Shown in pieces: positions 23,833-31,944 of a DNA stretch of 64,000 nucleotides. Under the pieces are notes generated by a model, which did no database searches, had not been told where the DNA came from, and saw only the letters and a program-made list of their open reading frames with translations. How positions within the stretch are numbered: the stretch's first letter is position 1; each line of letters starts with the position of its first letter. The stretch lies in NCBI GenBank assembly GCA_021733925.1, contig JAIPJY010000018.1, positions 1-64,000 of the forward strand, written 5' to 3'. The translations under genes and the position numbers were made by a program. Origin of the DNA: Prosthecobacter sp. GTDB lineage: Bacteria > Verrucomicrobiota > Verrucomicrobiia > Verrucomicrobiales > Verrucomicrobiaceae.

Positions 23833-24816
23833 ATGAAAGCGATGCGCCTCGAATCACGCGGCGGACCACTGGTCTGCCTCGAGGTGCCCCGGCCTGCGCC
23901 CGCCGTGGGACAGGTGCTCGTCAAAGTCACCGCCTGCGCCGTCTGCCGCACGGATCTGCATGTGCTGGATGGTGAGCTGGCGAGCCCCAAGCTGCCACTG
24001 ATCCCGGGGCATGAGATTGTGGGGCGCATTGAGGAACTGGGTGAAGGGGTGACGGGATTTCAGACCGGGCAGCGTGTGGGCATCCCCTGGCTGGGGTGGA
24101 CCTGCGGGGTGTGCGAGTACTGCCGCAGCGGCCGCGAGAACCTTTGCGACGAGGCAAAATTCACCGGCTACACGCTGGACGGGGGCTATGCCGAATACAC
24201 CGTGGCGGATGCGCACTACTGCTTTCCGCTGCCCGGCGGAGAAAGTGACGCTGCCATGGCCCCGTTGCTTTGCGCCGGGCTCATCGGCTATCGTTCGCTG
24301 ATGAAGACGGGAACCGCGCAGCGTATCGGGCTCTATGGTTTCGGGGCTGCGGCACACATTGTGATTCAAGTGGCGCTCCATCAGGGGCGTGAGGTTTATG
24401 CATTCACGCGGGCAGGGGACGAGGAGGCGCAGAATTTTGCACGTCGGCTGGGTGCAGTGTGGGCGGGGAGCTCCGAGGAGCGTACGCCGGAGTTGCTGGA
24501 TGCCGCCATCATCTTTGCGCCGGTGGGTGCGCTGGTGCCAGCGGCGCTGCGTGCGCTGGTCAAAGGCGGCACGGTGGTATGCGGCGGGATTCACATGAGC
24601 GACATTCCTGCGTTTCCGTATGCCGATCTCTGGCATGAGCGGAGCATCTGCTCGGTGGCCAATCTCACGCGGAGTGATGGCGATGAATTTCTGCCGCTGG
24701 CGGCCCGCATCCCGGTGCGGGTGGAGACGCAGAGCTTTCCGCTGGAGGCGGCCAACGAGGCGCTGGCCCTGCTTCGCGCAGGGCGGCTCAGCGGAGCGGC
24801 GGTACTGATACCATAA
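23833..24816 (+). CDS. Zinc-dependent alcohol dehydrogenase family protein
   Basis: The 327-residue medium-chain dehydrogenase has its catalytic zinc ligands in CAVCRTDLHVLDGE and GHEIVG. The structural-zinc cysteines are in CGVCEYCRSGRENLC, and a Rossmann segment (IGLYGFGAAAHIVIQVAL) binds NAD(P). It resembles AdhP/AdhA-type enzymes that oxidise or reduce short alcohols and aldehydes. Dehydrogenases of this class occur with Usp and Hsp20 genes in low-oxygen survival islands of other bacteria, where they may dispose of reductant. It starts 3 bases after lon, so it is probably in the same operon. Confidence 0.9.
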   Translation: MKAMRLESRGGPLVCLEVPRPAPAVGQVLVKVTACAVCRTDLHVLDGELASPKLPLIPGHEIVGRIEELGEGVTGFQTGQRVGIPWLGWTCGVCEYCRSGRENLCDEAKFTGYTLDGGYAEYTVADAHYCFPLPGGESDAAMAPLLCAGLIGYRSLMKTGTAQRIGLYGFGAAAHIVIQVALHQGREVYAFTRAGDEEAQNFARRLGAVWAGSSEERTPELLDAAIIFAPVGALVPAALRALVKGGTVVCGGIHMSDIPAFPYADLWHERSICSVANLTRSDGDEFLPLAARIPVRVETQSFPLEAANEALALLRAGRLSGAAVLIP

Positions 24817-24827
24817 CCTAATAAATC

Positions 24828-26378
24828 ATGATCTCCGCCGCCACCCAACGCCTGCTGGATTTCCTCTCCGACAAGGATTCCTACCCGCACCAGCCGCCGC
24901 AGGTCACGCTGGTGCAGACGCACGCGTCATGGGTTTTCATTGCGCCGCCGTTTGTGTGCAAGATCAAGAAGCCGGTGAACCTGGGATTTCTGAATTTTTC
25001 CACGCTGGAGCTGCGGCATGAGGACTGCAAACGCGAGGTGGTGCTGAACCGGCGGCTGGCGGAGGATGTGTATCTGGGGATCGAACCCATCTGCGAGCAT
25101 GAGGGCAGGCTGCACTTCGGCGGGTATGGGGAGGTCGTTGAATGGATGGTGAAGATGCGGCAGATGGACCCGCGCTACTTTCTGCTGGAACTCATGCGGA
25201 CGGAGGAAGTGGGCAGCCGGGAGATGGACCGCATCGTGGATAAGTTGCAGCGCTTCTATGCCACCCAGCCGCCTCTGCCGGTGGAGGAGGTGAGGACCGC
25301 GAATGAACATCTGCGGCAGTGTGCGGAGGATAACTTCACCGCTGCCGCGCAGTTCGTGGGCCAGAGCCTTTCGCAGCAGGCGCTGGACGCCATGGCGCAT
25401 TACATGCGGGCGTTTTTTGACAAGGAGAGAGCCCTGCTTGAGTCGCGTCTGCGGGATGGCTGGATCCGCGAGTGCCATGGGGATCTGCATCTTGACCACA
25501 TCCACCTGTCACCGGAGGCGGTGCGCATCTATGACTGTATCGAGTTCAACACGGACTTCCGCTGCATTGATGTGGCCTGTGACATCGCGTTTCTCGCCAT
25601 GGATCTCGATTTCAACAGCCGCCCCGATCTGGCACAGTACATCGTGGAGCGCTTCGCCGTGCTGCTGGATGACCACGGCATCCGGGCGCTGATGGATTTT
25701 TATAAATGCTACCGAGCCTGCGTGCGGGGCAAGGTGGAGAGCCTGCATGCGAATGCCGAGACTGTGACGGAGAGCGAGAAGGAGTCGAGCCTGCAACTGG
25801 CACGGCGGTATTTTCAACTCGCGCTGCAATACGCCGTGGCGGGCTCCCGGCCATGCGTCTTTGTCTTCATGGGGAAGGTGGCTTCGGGCAAGTCAGCGCT
25901 GGCCGACGCTCTCGGGAAGGAGACAGGCTGGCAGGTGCATTCCTCCGACCGGCTGCGCAAGGCCCTGGCGGGCACGTCATTAAATCATCGCGGGAGCGAG
26001 GAGGAACGCGCCGCGCTGTATGCGCCGCCGATGACGCAGAAGACGTATGAGCGGCTGTTTGAGGAGGCGGTGGCGGTGCTGAGGGAAGGACATTGCGTGA
26101 TTGTTGATGCCACATTTTCCAAGCGCGAACACCGCGATGCGCTGAAGGATCTCACCGCTGCGGAAGGCTGCGATGTGCGCTGGATCGAAGCCCATGCCAG
26201 CGAAGCGGTGGTATGTGAACGGCTCAAGGAACGTGATCAAGATGCTGCGGTCGTTTCCGACGCACGGCTGGAAGACTACAAACGACTGAGCGCCGGTTAC
26301 GAGTCGCCGGAGGAACTGCCGCCAGAGGAAAAACTATCCGTCCTCGCAGATGGCAAAATCGATCAGGTCTTCAGTTAA
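24828..26378 (+). CDS. Bifunctional aminoglycoside-phosphotransferase-like / P-loop kinase protein
   Basis: The 516-residue two-domain protein has an N-terminal half with the APH fold (KIKKPVNLGFLNFSTLELR near the ATP site, the catalytic loop ECHGDLHLDHIHL and the metal-binding DVACDIAFLAMDLDF). From about residue 345 a second kinase domain begins with a P-loop (FMGKVASGKSALADAL) and a VDATFSKREHRDAL block, as in zeta-toxin/Zn-ribbon-like AAA kinases. This fusion is widespread near Usp genes and is not a proven resistance enzyme. Its substrate is unknown. It starts 12 bases after the dehydrogenase stop and ends convergently 8 bases from the next gene. Confidence 0.88.
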   Translation: MISAATQRLLDFLSDKDSYPHQPPQVTLVQTHASWVFIAPPFVCKIKKPVNLGFLNFSTLELRHEDCKREVVLNRRLAEDVYLGIEPICEHEGRLHFGGYGEVVEWMVKMRQMDPRYFLLELMRTEEVGSREMDRIVDKLQRFYATQPPLPVEEVRTANEHLRQCAEDNFTAAAQFVGQSLSQQALDAMAHYMRAFFDKERALLESRLRDGWIRECHGDLHLDHIHLSPEAVRIYDCIEFNTDFRCIDVACDIAFLAMDLDFNSRPDLAQYIVERFAVLLDDHGIRALMDFYKCYRACVRGKVESLHANAETVTESEKESSLQLARRYFQLALQYAVAGSRPCVFVFMGKVASGKSALADALGKETGWQVHSSDRLRKALAGTSLNHRGSEEERAALYAPPMTQKTYERLFEEAVAVLREGHCVIVDATFSKREHRDALKDLTAAEGCDVRWIEAHASEAVVCERLKERDQDAAVVSDARLEDYKRLSAGYESPEELPPEEKLSVLADGKIDQVFS

Positions 26379-26386
26379 CTGCTGCA

Positions 26387-27235
26387 TCAGCTTGTGGTGT
26401 GGTAGAAGCTGGCACACTCTGATTCACGGCCCCTGACGATGCGGCGCCCTAGCAAAGGGCCAAAGGTCGAGGTGATGACGGTGCACTGGCGTTCGGTGCC
26501 ATCCCCATCATAGAAGAGGATGACCCAGTCGCGGGTCTTGCCGAGTTCATGGGCGTGGGCCGAGTTGGAAAAGAGGACGGTGTAATGGCGCGGTCCGCGT
26601 GTGGTGTGCAGCACGGGCAGCCAGGCTTCGCCGCTGGGATTGAAGCGCCTGGGCGCGACGAGCTTGATTTTTCCTGCGGCCGCATCGGCGCGGTACTGGC
26701 GGTCTACATCAAGGATCTCGGCGATAGTAGGGTCCGTGGAAAGCGGGCCGGATGAGCGTGGCTTTGGCAGGCGGCCCAGACGCTGGGCGAGCGTGTCGCG
26801 GATGCCTGCGAGGCGTTTTGTGCCGATGCCCGCGAGATTTTCCAGGCGTCCGTCATGCGCGGCGGCTTCCAGCTCCTGCAGGGATTCAATGCCGAGCTCC
26901 TCATGCAGCCGCCAGGCGGTGTTTTTGCCAATGCCGGGCACGGAGGCGAGCTGGGCGATGGGATCGGAGTCGCCGCGCAGGCGTTCGAGCATGCCGGAGC
27001 GGCCATGCAGCACGATGTCACGGATCACATGCGCGATAGTGTCGCCGACGCCGGGGATTTTTTCGAGCCCTGCAAGACCCTCGCGCGCCAGGAGGTCTGG
27101 GACCGGCTCCGTCAGCGTGCGCAGCGCTTCCGCCGCATGAACATAAGCCTGCACCCGGAAGCGGTTGGCTCCCTGTTCGCTGAGAATGCGGGAGACCTCT
27201 TCGAGGCTGCCGGCGATCTGCTGGTTTTGAGTCAT
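26387..27235 (-). CDS. PolX-type helix-hairpin-helix protein without polymerase domains
   Basis: Residues 1-150 of this 282-residue protein match the N-terminal (8-kDa and fingers) part of family X polymerases. They show VSRILSEQGANRFRVQAYVH, then three HhH-like turns: EKIPGVGDTIAHVI, ASVPGIGKNTAWRL and LAGIGTKRLAGI. The catalytic palm (GSxRRG...DxD) and the PHP exonuclease are missing. In their place is a β-rich C-terminal domain (PVLHTTRGPRHYTVLFSN, DWVILFYDGDG, CTVITSTFGPLLGRRIVRGR) of unknown fold. DNA binding is likely. It lies 47 bases downstream of the TIM-barrel gene on the same strand, so a DNA-repair role for the unit is plausible. Confidence 0.8.
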   Translation of the reverse strand: MTQNQQIAGSLEEVSRILSEQGANRFRVQAYVHAAEALRTLTEPVPDLLAREGLAGLEKIPGVGDTIAHVIRDIVLHGRSGMLERLRGDSDPIAQLASVPGIGKNTAWRLHEELGIESLQELEAAAHDGRLENLAGIGTKRLAGIRDTLAQRLGRLPKPRSSGPLSTDPTIAEILDVDRQYRADAAAGKIKLVAPRRFNPSGEAWLPVLHTTRGPRHYTVLFSNSAHAHELGKTRDWVILFYDGDGTERQCTVITSTFGPLLGRRIVRGRESECASFYHTTS

Positions 27236-27282
27236 GCGGTGGCTCTGGTGGATACGTCAAACGCGGCCTGCTTGCGTGTGGC

Positions 27283-28125
27283 TCAGCGTGGATGGTCGCT
27301 GCACACCTTGTCCAGAAAATCCCGCGCATGCACAGCGCGTTTCAGCACTGTTTCCACGGCCTCACTCCCGCCGCCGTGAAGCTCCAGCACGAGCACACCG
27401 TGAAAGTCATTGCGGCGCAGTTCCTGGATCACCCAGGGCCAGTCGATGGTTCCCTCACCTGGCGGCAGATGCGCATCCCAGTCGCCATGGTTGTCATTGA
27501 TGTGCACGAGCTTGAGATGACCGGAGAGCTTCTGGATCACAAGGCCCATCTCCCGCGCGAGATGGGCGTGGCCGGTGTCGAGGCAGGTGCCGACGTTGCA
27601 GGTGCTGATCTCGCCGAGGAGGTACATCATGTCACGCACATGGCCGAAGAGGAGATGGGCGAGCATGTTTTCCAGCAGGAGCTGAACGCCCAGATCACAG
27701 CAGCGGGCGGCCACCAGGTTCAGAGACTCGGCCGCGTAGTGCATGTGCTGGAGGAACTCCGCCTCCGGAGGGCGGCCTTCACGTTCCGGGCCAGGATGCA
27801 GCACCACCTGCCCGCAACCCAGCAGAGCGGCGGCTTCGCAGGCGAGGATCAGCTCTTTTACAGCGGCTTCACGTGCAGGCTTGTTCAACGACGTGATGTC
27901 GATCCGCTCGGCAAACGGGGCGTGAAAGGAGACCGGATGCAGTCCCAGCTCCCGCATTCGCTCTCCGGCACGGCGGACTTCATCGGCATTGTGATAGTCG
28001 AGATGCTTGGGAGATGAGCAGACCTCGATCTCGCGAAATCCTGCCTTTCGAACGGGGTCAAGGATGTCGAAGATGCTGCGTTGATAGAAGCAGCCGGTGG
28101 AGAGAGCGATGGGCCAGTCTGTCAT
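27283..28125 (-). CDS. Endonuclease IV/sugar-phosphate-isomerase-fold TIM barrel protein
   Basis: I chose the ATG at 28125 (MTDWPIALSTGCFY), giving 280 residues; it overlaps the upstream stop by four bases. The AP_endonuc_2/xylose-isomerase-like fold has a nearly complete endonuclease IV metal set: His in VSFHAPF, His in VVLHPGPE, Glu in LLLENM, Asp and His in CLDTGHAHL, His and Asp in LVHINDN, and Glu in LVLELHG. The default annotation is sugar phosphate isomerase/epimerase, and the residues alone do not separate the two. Its sandwiching between a primase-like protein and a PolX-type HhH protein makes a nucleic-acid role worth testing. Confidence 0.82.
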   Translation of the reverse strand: MTDWPIALSTGCFYQRSIFDILDPVRKAGFREIEVCSSPKHLDYHNADEVRRAGERMRELGLHPVSFHAPFAERIDITSLNKPAREAAVKELILACEAAALLGCGQVVLHPGPEREGRPPEAEFLQHMHYAAESLNLVAARCCDLGVQLLLENMLAHLLFGHVRDMMYLLGEISTCNVGTCLDTGHAHLAREMGLVIQKLSGHLKLVHINDNHGDWDAHLPPGEGTIDWPWVIQELRRNDFHGVLVLELHGGGSEAVETVLKRAVHARDFLDKVCSDHPR

Positions 28126-29522
28126 GATGGTAGTTTGGCAAGCAGTTGCAGGCGTGCTGATTCCAGGTCGCAGGTGCCTTCGGGAGGCGGAAAACAAAAG
28201 CCTTTCTCCCGGGTGGAGGTGCAGTTGAGATCCACCAACCGGTCGAGACCGGTCAGATGAAGGCATGCAAACAGGCGGGTGTAGAAATCCGCACGGGTGC
28301 CAGCTTCATAGTCGTTCCAGTCGATGCCCCAGCCATACGAGGGGTCTTCAAACTTCGAACGGATCAAGCCGGCGATATGGCGTGGATGCCAGCCTTGGGC
28401 CAGCAGGCAGCGTGTCACCAACTGCATGCCGGCAGGCTTCAGAAGCAGATCATTGGGAAACTCAAGCAGGTGCCGGACACAATACGGCAGGACATTCAGC
28501 GGTGTTCTGGCGTAGGTTTCAGGCCAGCGTTCCTTCGGATCATGCTGCGTTGAGTAATAAAACTCATGCATCCGGCGCAGACGGGAGGCGAGGTAGTGCT
28601 CCAGCAGACTGCTGGTGCCCGCTTCCTGAAGCGGGATGCGCACACAGGCGCGCTGTGCCAGACCCAGCACATCCTCATCCACCTGCCTGACCTTGATCGC
28701 CTGGCGAAAATCCATTTCGTGGAGCGGAATCGAACGAATTGCCGGGATCTCGTCTTCAAGCCTGAGATCCCTGGCAAGGCCGGTGACCCAAGGCTTGCGG
28801 TAGTTGGTGAATGGCATGCGAATCGCGCGCGTGTGCAGCGGATCGCCATACTCGGAGATGTCGATGGAGATCATCTCCCGCTGCGCCGTCGAACATGGCC
28901 CCACATGAACGGCGGTGATCTCCACGGGCAGGGCGGACAATGAGGCGGCCTTTTCCTTGATCCCATGCGCCATAAACTCGATGAGCAGGGCGATGGCGGC
29001 AAATGCCGCCTGATCCGCTGCCTCAATGCTTCCCGTGAGAATGGACGGCATGCGCTCCATGCATGGACCGATCAGTTCGGGTGCCGGACACAGGGCGGTG
29101 ATGCGCGCGGCAATTGCAGATTTCCTGCCGATGCGCCACACAAAGTGGTGCCCCTGGCCAGTGATGAGATGCAGGGGCTGGATACCCCATTCGAGCAGCA
29201 GCGACTCAATCACCCGGACCACCGGTTCCTGAAGTTCAAAACAGCGCCAGGGATCAACGAAAGCTTCGGCCGGGGAGTCAAAGTTCACATACTCCACATC
29301 CAGGTGCAGCAGATACGACTCCGAATCTGCCAGCGACCTCGCGATGTCCATGTCACGCTCCAAAAACCAACCGAGTTCTGCGGCGGGCCGCAGCTCGCGC
29401 CGGTCAAATGGGCAGCCGTCCATATGCGACAGGTATGCCGCCGTTGCATGATCAAGGGACTCGCCACCAAGAAACTCCATGAATCTCTGCCGAACAAAGT
29501 GATCTGCATAGACGGGGTTCAT
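28122..29522 (-). CDS. Uncharacterised protein with archaeo-eukaryotic-primase-like motifs
   Basis: The 466-residue protein starts at the ATG at 29522; a GTG lies 9 bases upstream. Three motifs in order fit the archaeo-eukaryotic primase (AEP) core: hydrophobic-D-x-E (YLLHLDVEYVNFD, about 70-80), sGxGxH (LITGQGHHFVWRI, about 118-130) and hhD (MISIDISEYGD), followed by RAIRMPFTNYRKP, which resembles the RxPGTxNxK element. The C-terminal part (GWHPRHIAGLIRSKF, YGWGIDWNDYEAGTRADFY) resembles a PriCT-like helical domain. There is no helicase domain. It begins a three-gene unit with the TIM barrel and the HhH protein. The AEP assignment is my inference from motifs; the protein is otherwise unknown. 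Confidence 0.7.
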   Translation of the reverse strand: MNPVYADHFVRQRFMEFLGGESLDHATAAYLSHMDGCPFDRRELRPAAELGWFLERDMDIARSLADSESYLLHLDVEYVNFDSPAEAFVDPWRCFELQEPVVRVIESLLLEWGIQPLHLITGQGHHFVWRIGRKSAIAARITALCPAPELIGPCMERMPSILTGSIEAADQAAFAAIALLIEFMAHGIKEKAASLSALPVEITAVHVGPCSTAQREMISIDISEYGDPLHTRAIRMPFTNYRKPWVTGLARDLRLEDEIPAIRSIPLHEMDFRQAIKVRQVDEDVLGLAQRACVRIPLQEAGTSSLLEHYLASRLRRMHEFYYSTQHDPKERWPETYARTPLNVLPYCVRHLLEFPNDLLLKPAGMQLVTRCLLAQGWHPRHIAGLIRSKFEDPSYGWGIDWNDYEAGTRADFYTRLFACLHLTGLDRLVDLNCTSTREKGFCFPPPEGTCDLESARLQLLAKLPS

Positions 29523-30074
29523 AAAAGACACTGCACTGAGCGGTCATCCATCATAGTCTTCAGGTGGTCATGATCCACTCATGGGATGTCATCCTTGAAC
29601 TCTATTTTGCCACAACGGCACCACCTGCAAAGGGGAAATTTTCTGTTCGGAGTGGGTGAAAGCGTCTGATCGTCGCGATCTGCTGGGAGCTACTGGAAGG
29701 GCAACCCCTTCCGGTGCTGGTGCTTAGTGGTCTCGATCTCGATGGTCATGCTGCCACCGCCGCAGTGCTCGCCGATCCTGAAGGCAACGGCCCCGGCCGC
29801 TTGGATCACCGCATGTGATTCTGCGTGGAAGATAGGTGATCCAACTCTGCATCGCTTCATCATGGTGTTGTTTGTGATACTGGAATGAAGAGAGTTGGGT
29901 GCACGTCGGTGGCGCTTTTTAGCTATGACTAAAGTTGCCAGGCTGACAGGCGCAGGTCACTGCGGGAACTTCGACTATCCGCAGGACACGCGACAGAATA
30001 AACTTGCCGGACTGGGTGGGGCTGGGCATTGCGTTTGATATTGGCGATCTTGGGAGGGGGCGGGGCTGTTTCTG
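29523..30074. other. Intergenic region, no clear gene
   Basis: About 550 bases separate the primase-like gene (whose promoter must lie here) from the 3' end of the DUF59 gene. A plus-strand reading near 29680-29815 (WELLEGQPLPVLVLSGLDLDG, ending at a TGA) looks protein-like but has no start or recognisable family, so it may be a gene remnant. The AT content is higher than in the flanks around 29590-29640 and 29820-29940. I see no RNA gene. Confidence 0.4.
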
Positions 30075-31856
30075 TTACCCCTCCAAGCCCAGCTTCCGGC
30101 GGCCTTCGTCCGTGAGGCGGTTGGAGGACCAGCCGGGCTCCCAGACTTGTTCGACGACGACGTGCTTGACGCCGGGGACCTTGAGCAACTGGGGCTCGAC
30201 GGGCTTGGAGTTGCCGCCGGAACCATAGGCGAAGAAGCCTAGCCTTGGACGACCGCGATGGGGCATGGACATGATGACGTGGACGGTGTCGCCACGGACG
30301 CGGATGTCATGCACGAGGCCGAGGTCCACAATGCTGATGTCGGCGGTGTACAACTGCTCGTCTTTGCACTCGCGCAGGGCTTCCCACAGAGCTTGTTTGG
30401 AGATGGGGCTGTCGCCTGCCTCACCGGGCCGGGCGAGGCGTGTGGTCTGCCTGGGCGGTGCAATGTCGCGCGGGATTTCGCCAGGGGAAAGGTGGAGCGG
30501 GTTGGCGAGGCAGTGGCGCAGGGCTTCCAGCTTCGCCGGGCCTTCGGCTTCGGTGAAGGGAATGGCGACATACGCGTTCTTTTGGTGAAGCACAGCACCG
30601 GCGGGAACCACTTTCATGGGCAGAGGATAGCGGCTCCAGACATGCCCGTGCCAGCGGTAGAACATCTGCGGCGAGCCTGAATGCCGGGGCTCGGGCATGC
30701 CCTCGGCGGTGTGTTCCAGATAGAGGGCAACGAAGGAATCCTTGCTGTCTTTGTTGGCAAAACCCACAGCCCATATGTTGTCGCGCTGCTTGGGATCCAC
30801 GGGTCCGCTTTGCAGCTTGCCATCGGCCCCCATCCACAGCATTTCGGTAAAGGACTGGCCGGAGAAGACCCACTCATCATCGCGTAAAGCAGCCGCCTCA
30901 AATTCCTTGATCACATGCATGCGGCCCAGCTTGTGGAACCAGGGAATCCCGGCATAAAAACGGTACTCCACCTCCACATGCAGCCGGCTGGGCGAGAACA
31001 CTGGATGCACGGGCGAATAGGGAAAGCCCCAGCGTCGCACGATGGTGCATAGCGGACCCCGGATCACTTCATAATCGGGGCAGCGCTCCCACAGGGTGAC
31101 GCGCAGCTTTTGAAAGTGACCGGCCGAGGCGTAGTCGTGCGCCCAGTCAATGCCCGGCGGCTCGCCATGACCTTCGCCACCAGCGAAGAGTTCCAGGCCG
31201 TGCTCGCGCTTGAGGGTCATCCGCTCCAGCTGTCCCATCTGGTGGGACAGCGAAGCCTTGTAGGCGTCGTTTTCGATGTCGAGCGCATAACCTTCGCCGC
31301 GAGTTTCGAGGTCGGTCAGATAGGCGGGCAGTTCGGCGTCGGGGTTGCCATAGAGTAGCAGATAAGTCTGGCGCAGATGCGCAGCGCCCTCGGCCATGAA
31401 CAGCACATGGGCCTGACGTTCTTTGCCGCGACGTACCTCACCATGGGTTTGGCTGGGCACCTCGATAAGGCTGTGGTCGGGCTGGATGCGGGCGACTCGG
31501 ACTTCGCGGGTGAGTGAGGTCGCCTGCTCCGCAGCGCAGCTTAGCAGCACCTCCACGGGCTCGGGCGCTCGATCCAGCCCGATGGTTTCATCCAGCGTCA
31601 GCACTTTGCAGAACTGCCACCCGGCAGCCCAGGTGCGCCACGCGGGCGGCAGCGATGACACGGTCACAAATTGAGCTGTGGGAACAAAGGGCGTGCCGTG
31701 GTCTTCGCCTTCCTCCTGGGCTTGAAGGGTGGTGCTGCGCAAGGAATCGGTCAGCGAGCGCACGAGGCGGAAGTCCTTGTTTTTCCAGGCTTCCTCCAGC
31801 AATCGCAGCTTGGTCTCAAAGCTGTCGGTCTTTTCCCAGTAGGTGGTTTCGTTCAT
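30075..31856 (-). CDS. Large unknown protein with C-terminal DUF59 (MIP18-like) domain
   Basis: I chose the ATG at 31856 (MNETTYWEKTDSFETKL), giving 593 residues; the longer frame to 31937 starts in unrelated sequence. Residues 1-450 form a β-rich region I cannot place (SLPPAWRTWAAGWQF, VEVEYRFYAGIPWFHKLGRM, MFYRWHGHVWSRYPLP). It recalls sugar-processing β-sandwich proteins and has no signal peptide. From about residue 480 a DUF59/MIP18-like domain follows (LWEALRECKDEQLYTADISI, then VDLGLVHDIRVRGDTVHVIM). The cysteine usually found in the conserved TxPxCP loop is missing (SMPHRGRPRLG). So it has iron-sulfur-carrier ancestry but probably a different role. Confidence 0.72.
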   Translation of the reverse strand: MNETTYWEKTDSFETKLRLLEEAWKNKDFRLVRSLTDSLRSTTLQAQEEGEDHGTPFVPTAQFVTVSSLPPAWRTWAAGWQFCKVLTLDETIGLDRAPEPVEVLLSCAAEQATSLTREVRVARIQPDHSLIEVPSQTHGEVRRGKERQAHVLFMAEGAAHLRQTYLLLYGNPDAELPAYLTDLETRGEGYALDIENDAYKASLSHQMGQLERMTLKREHGLELFAGGEGHGEPPGIDWAHDYASAGHFQKLRVTLWERCPDYEVIRGPLCTIVRRWGFPYSPVHPVFSPSRLHVEVEYRFYAGIPWFHKLGRMHVIKEFEAAALRDDEWVFSGQSFTEMLWMGADGKLQSGPVDPKQRDNIWAVGFANKDSKDSFVALYLEHTAEGMPEPRHSGSPQMFYRWHGHVWSRYPLPMKVVPAGAVLHQKNAYVAIPFTEAEGPAKLEALRHCLANPLHLSPGEIPRDIAPPRQTTRLARPGEAGDSPISKQALWEALRECKDEQLYTADISIVDLGLVHDIRVRGDTVHVIMSMPHRGRPRLGFFAYGSGGNSKPVEPQLLKVPGVKHVVVEQVWEPGWSSNRLTDEGRRKLGLEG

Positions 31857-31944
31857 ATGATTGTGTGGTAGTATGTGGTGTCCGCAGGAAGGCTGGTCAT
31901 CGGCGGGTGGTTGAGGGTGGTGCGCGCGCTCTGACAATCCCGCT

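Noticed and set aside
24828-26378. Aminoglycoside resistance gene
   Set aside because: Only the kinase fold is shared. The P-loop fusion and the stress-island setting point to a different, unknown substrate.
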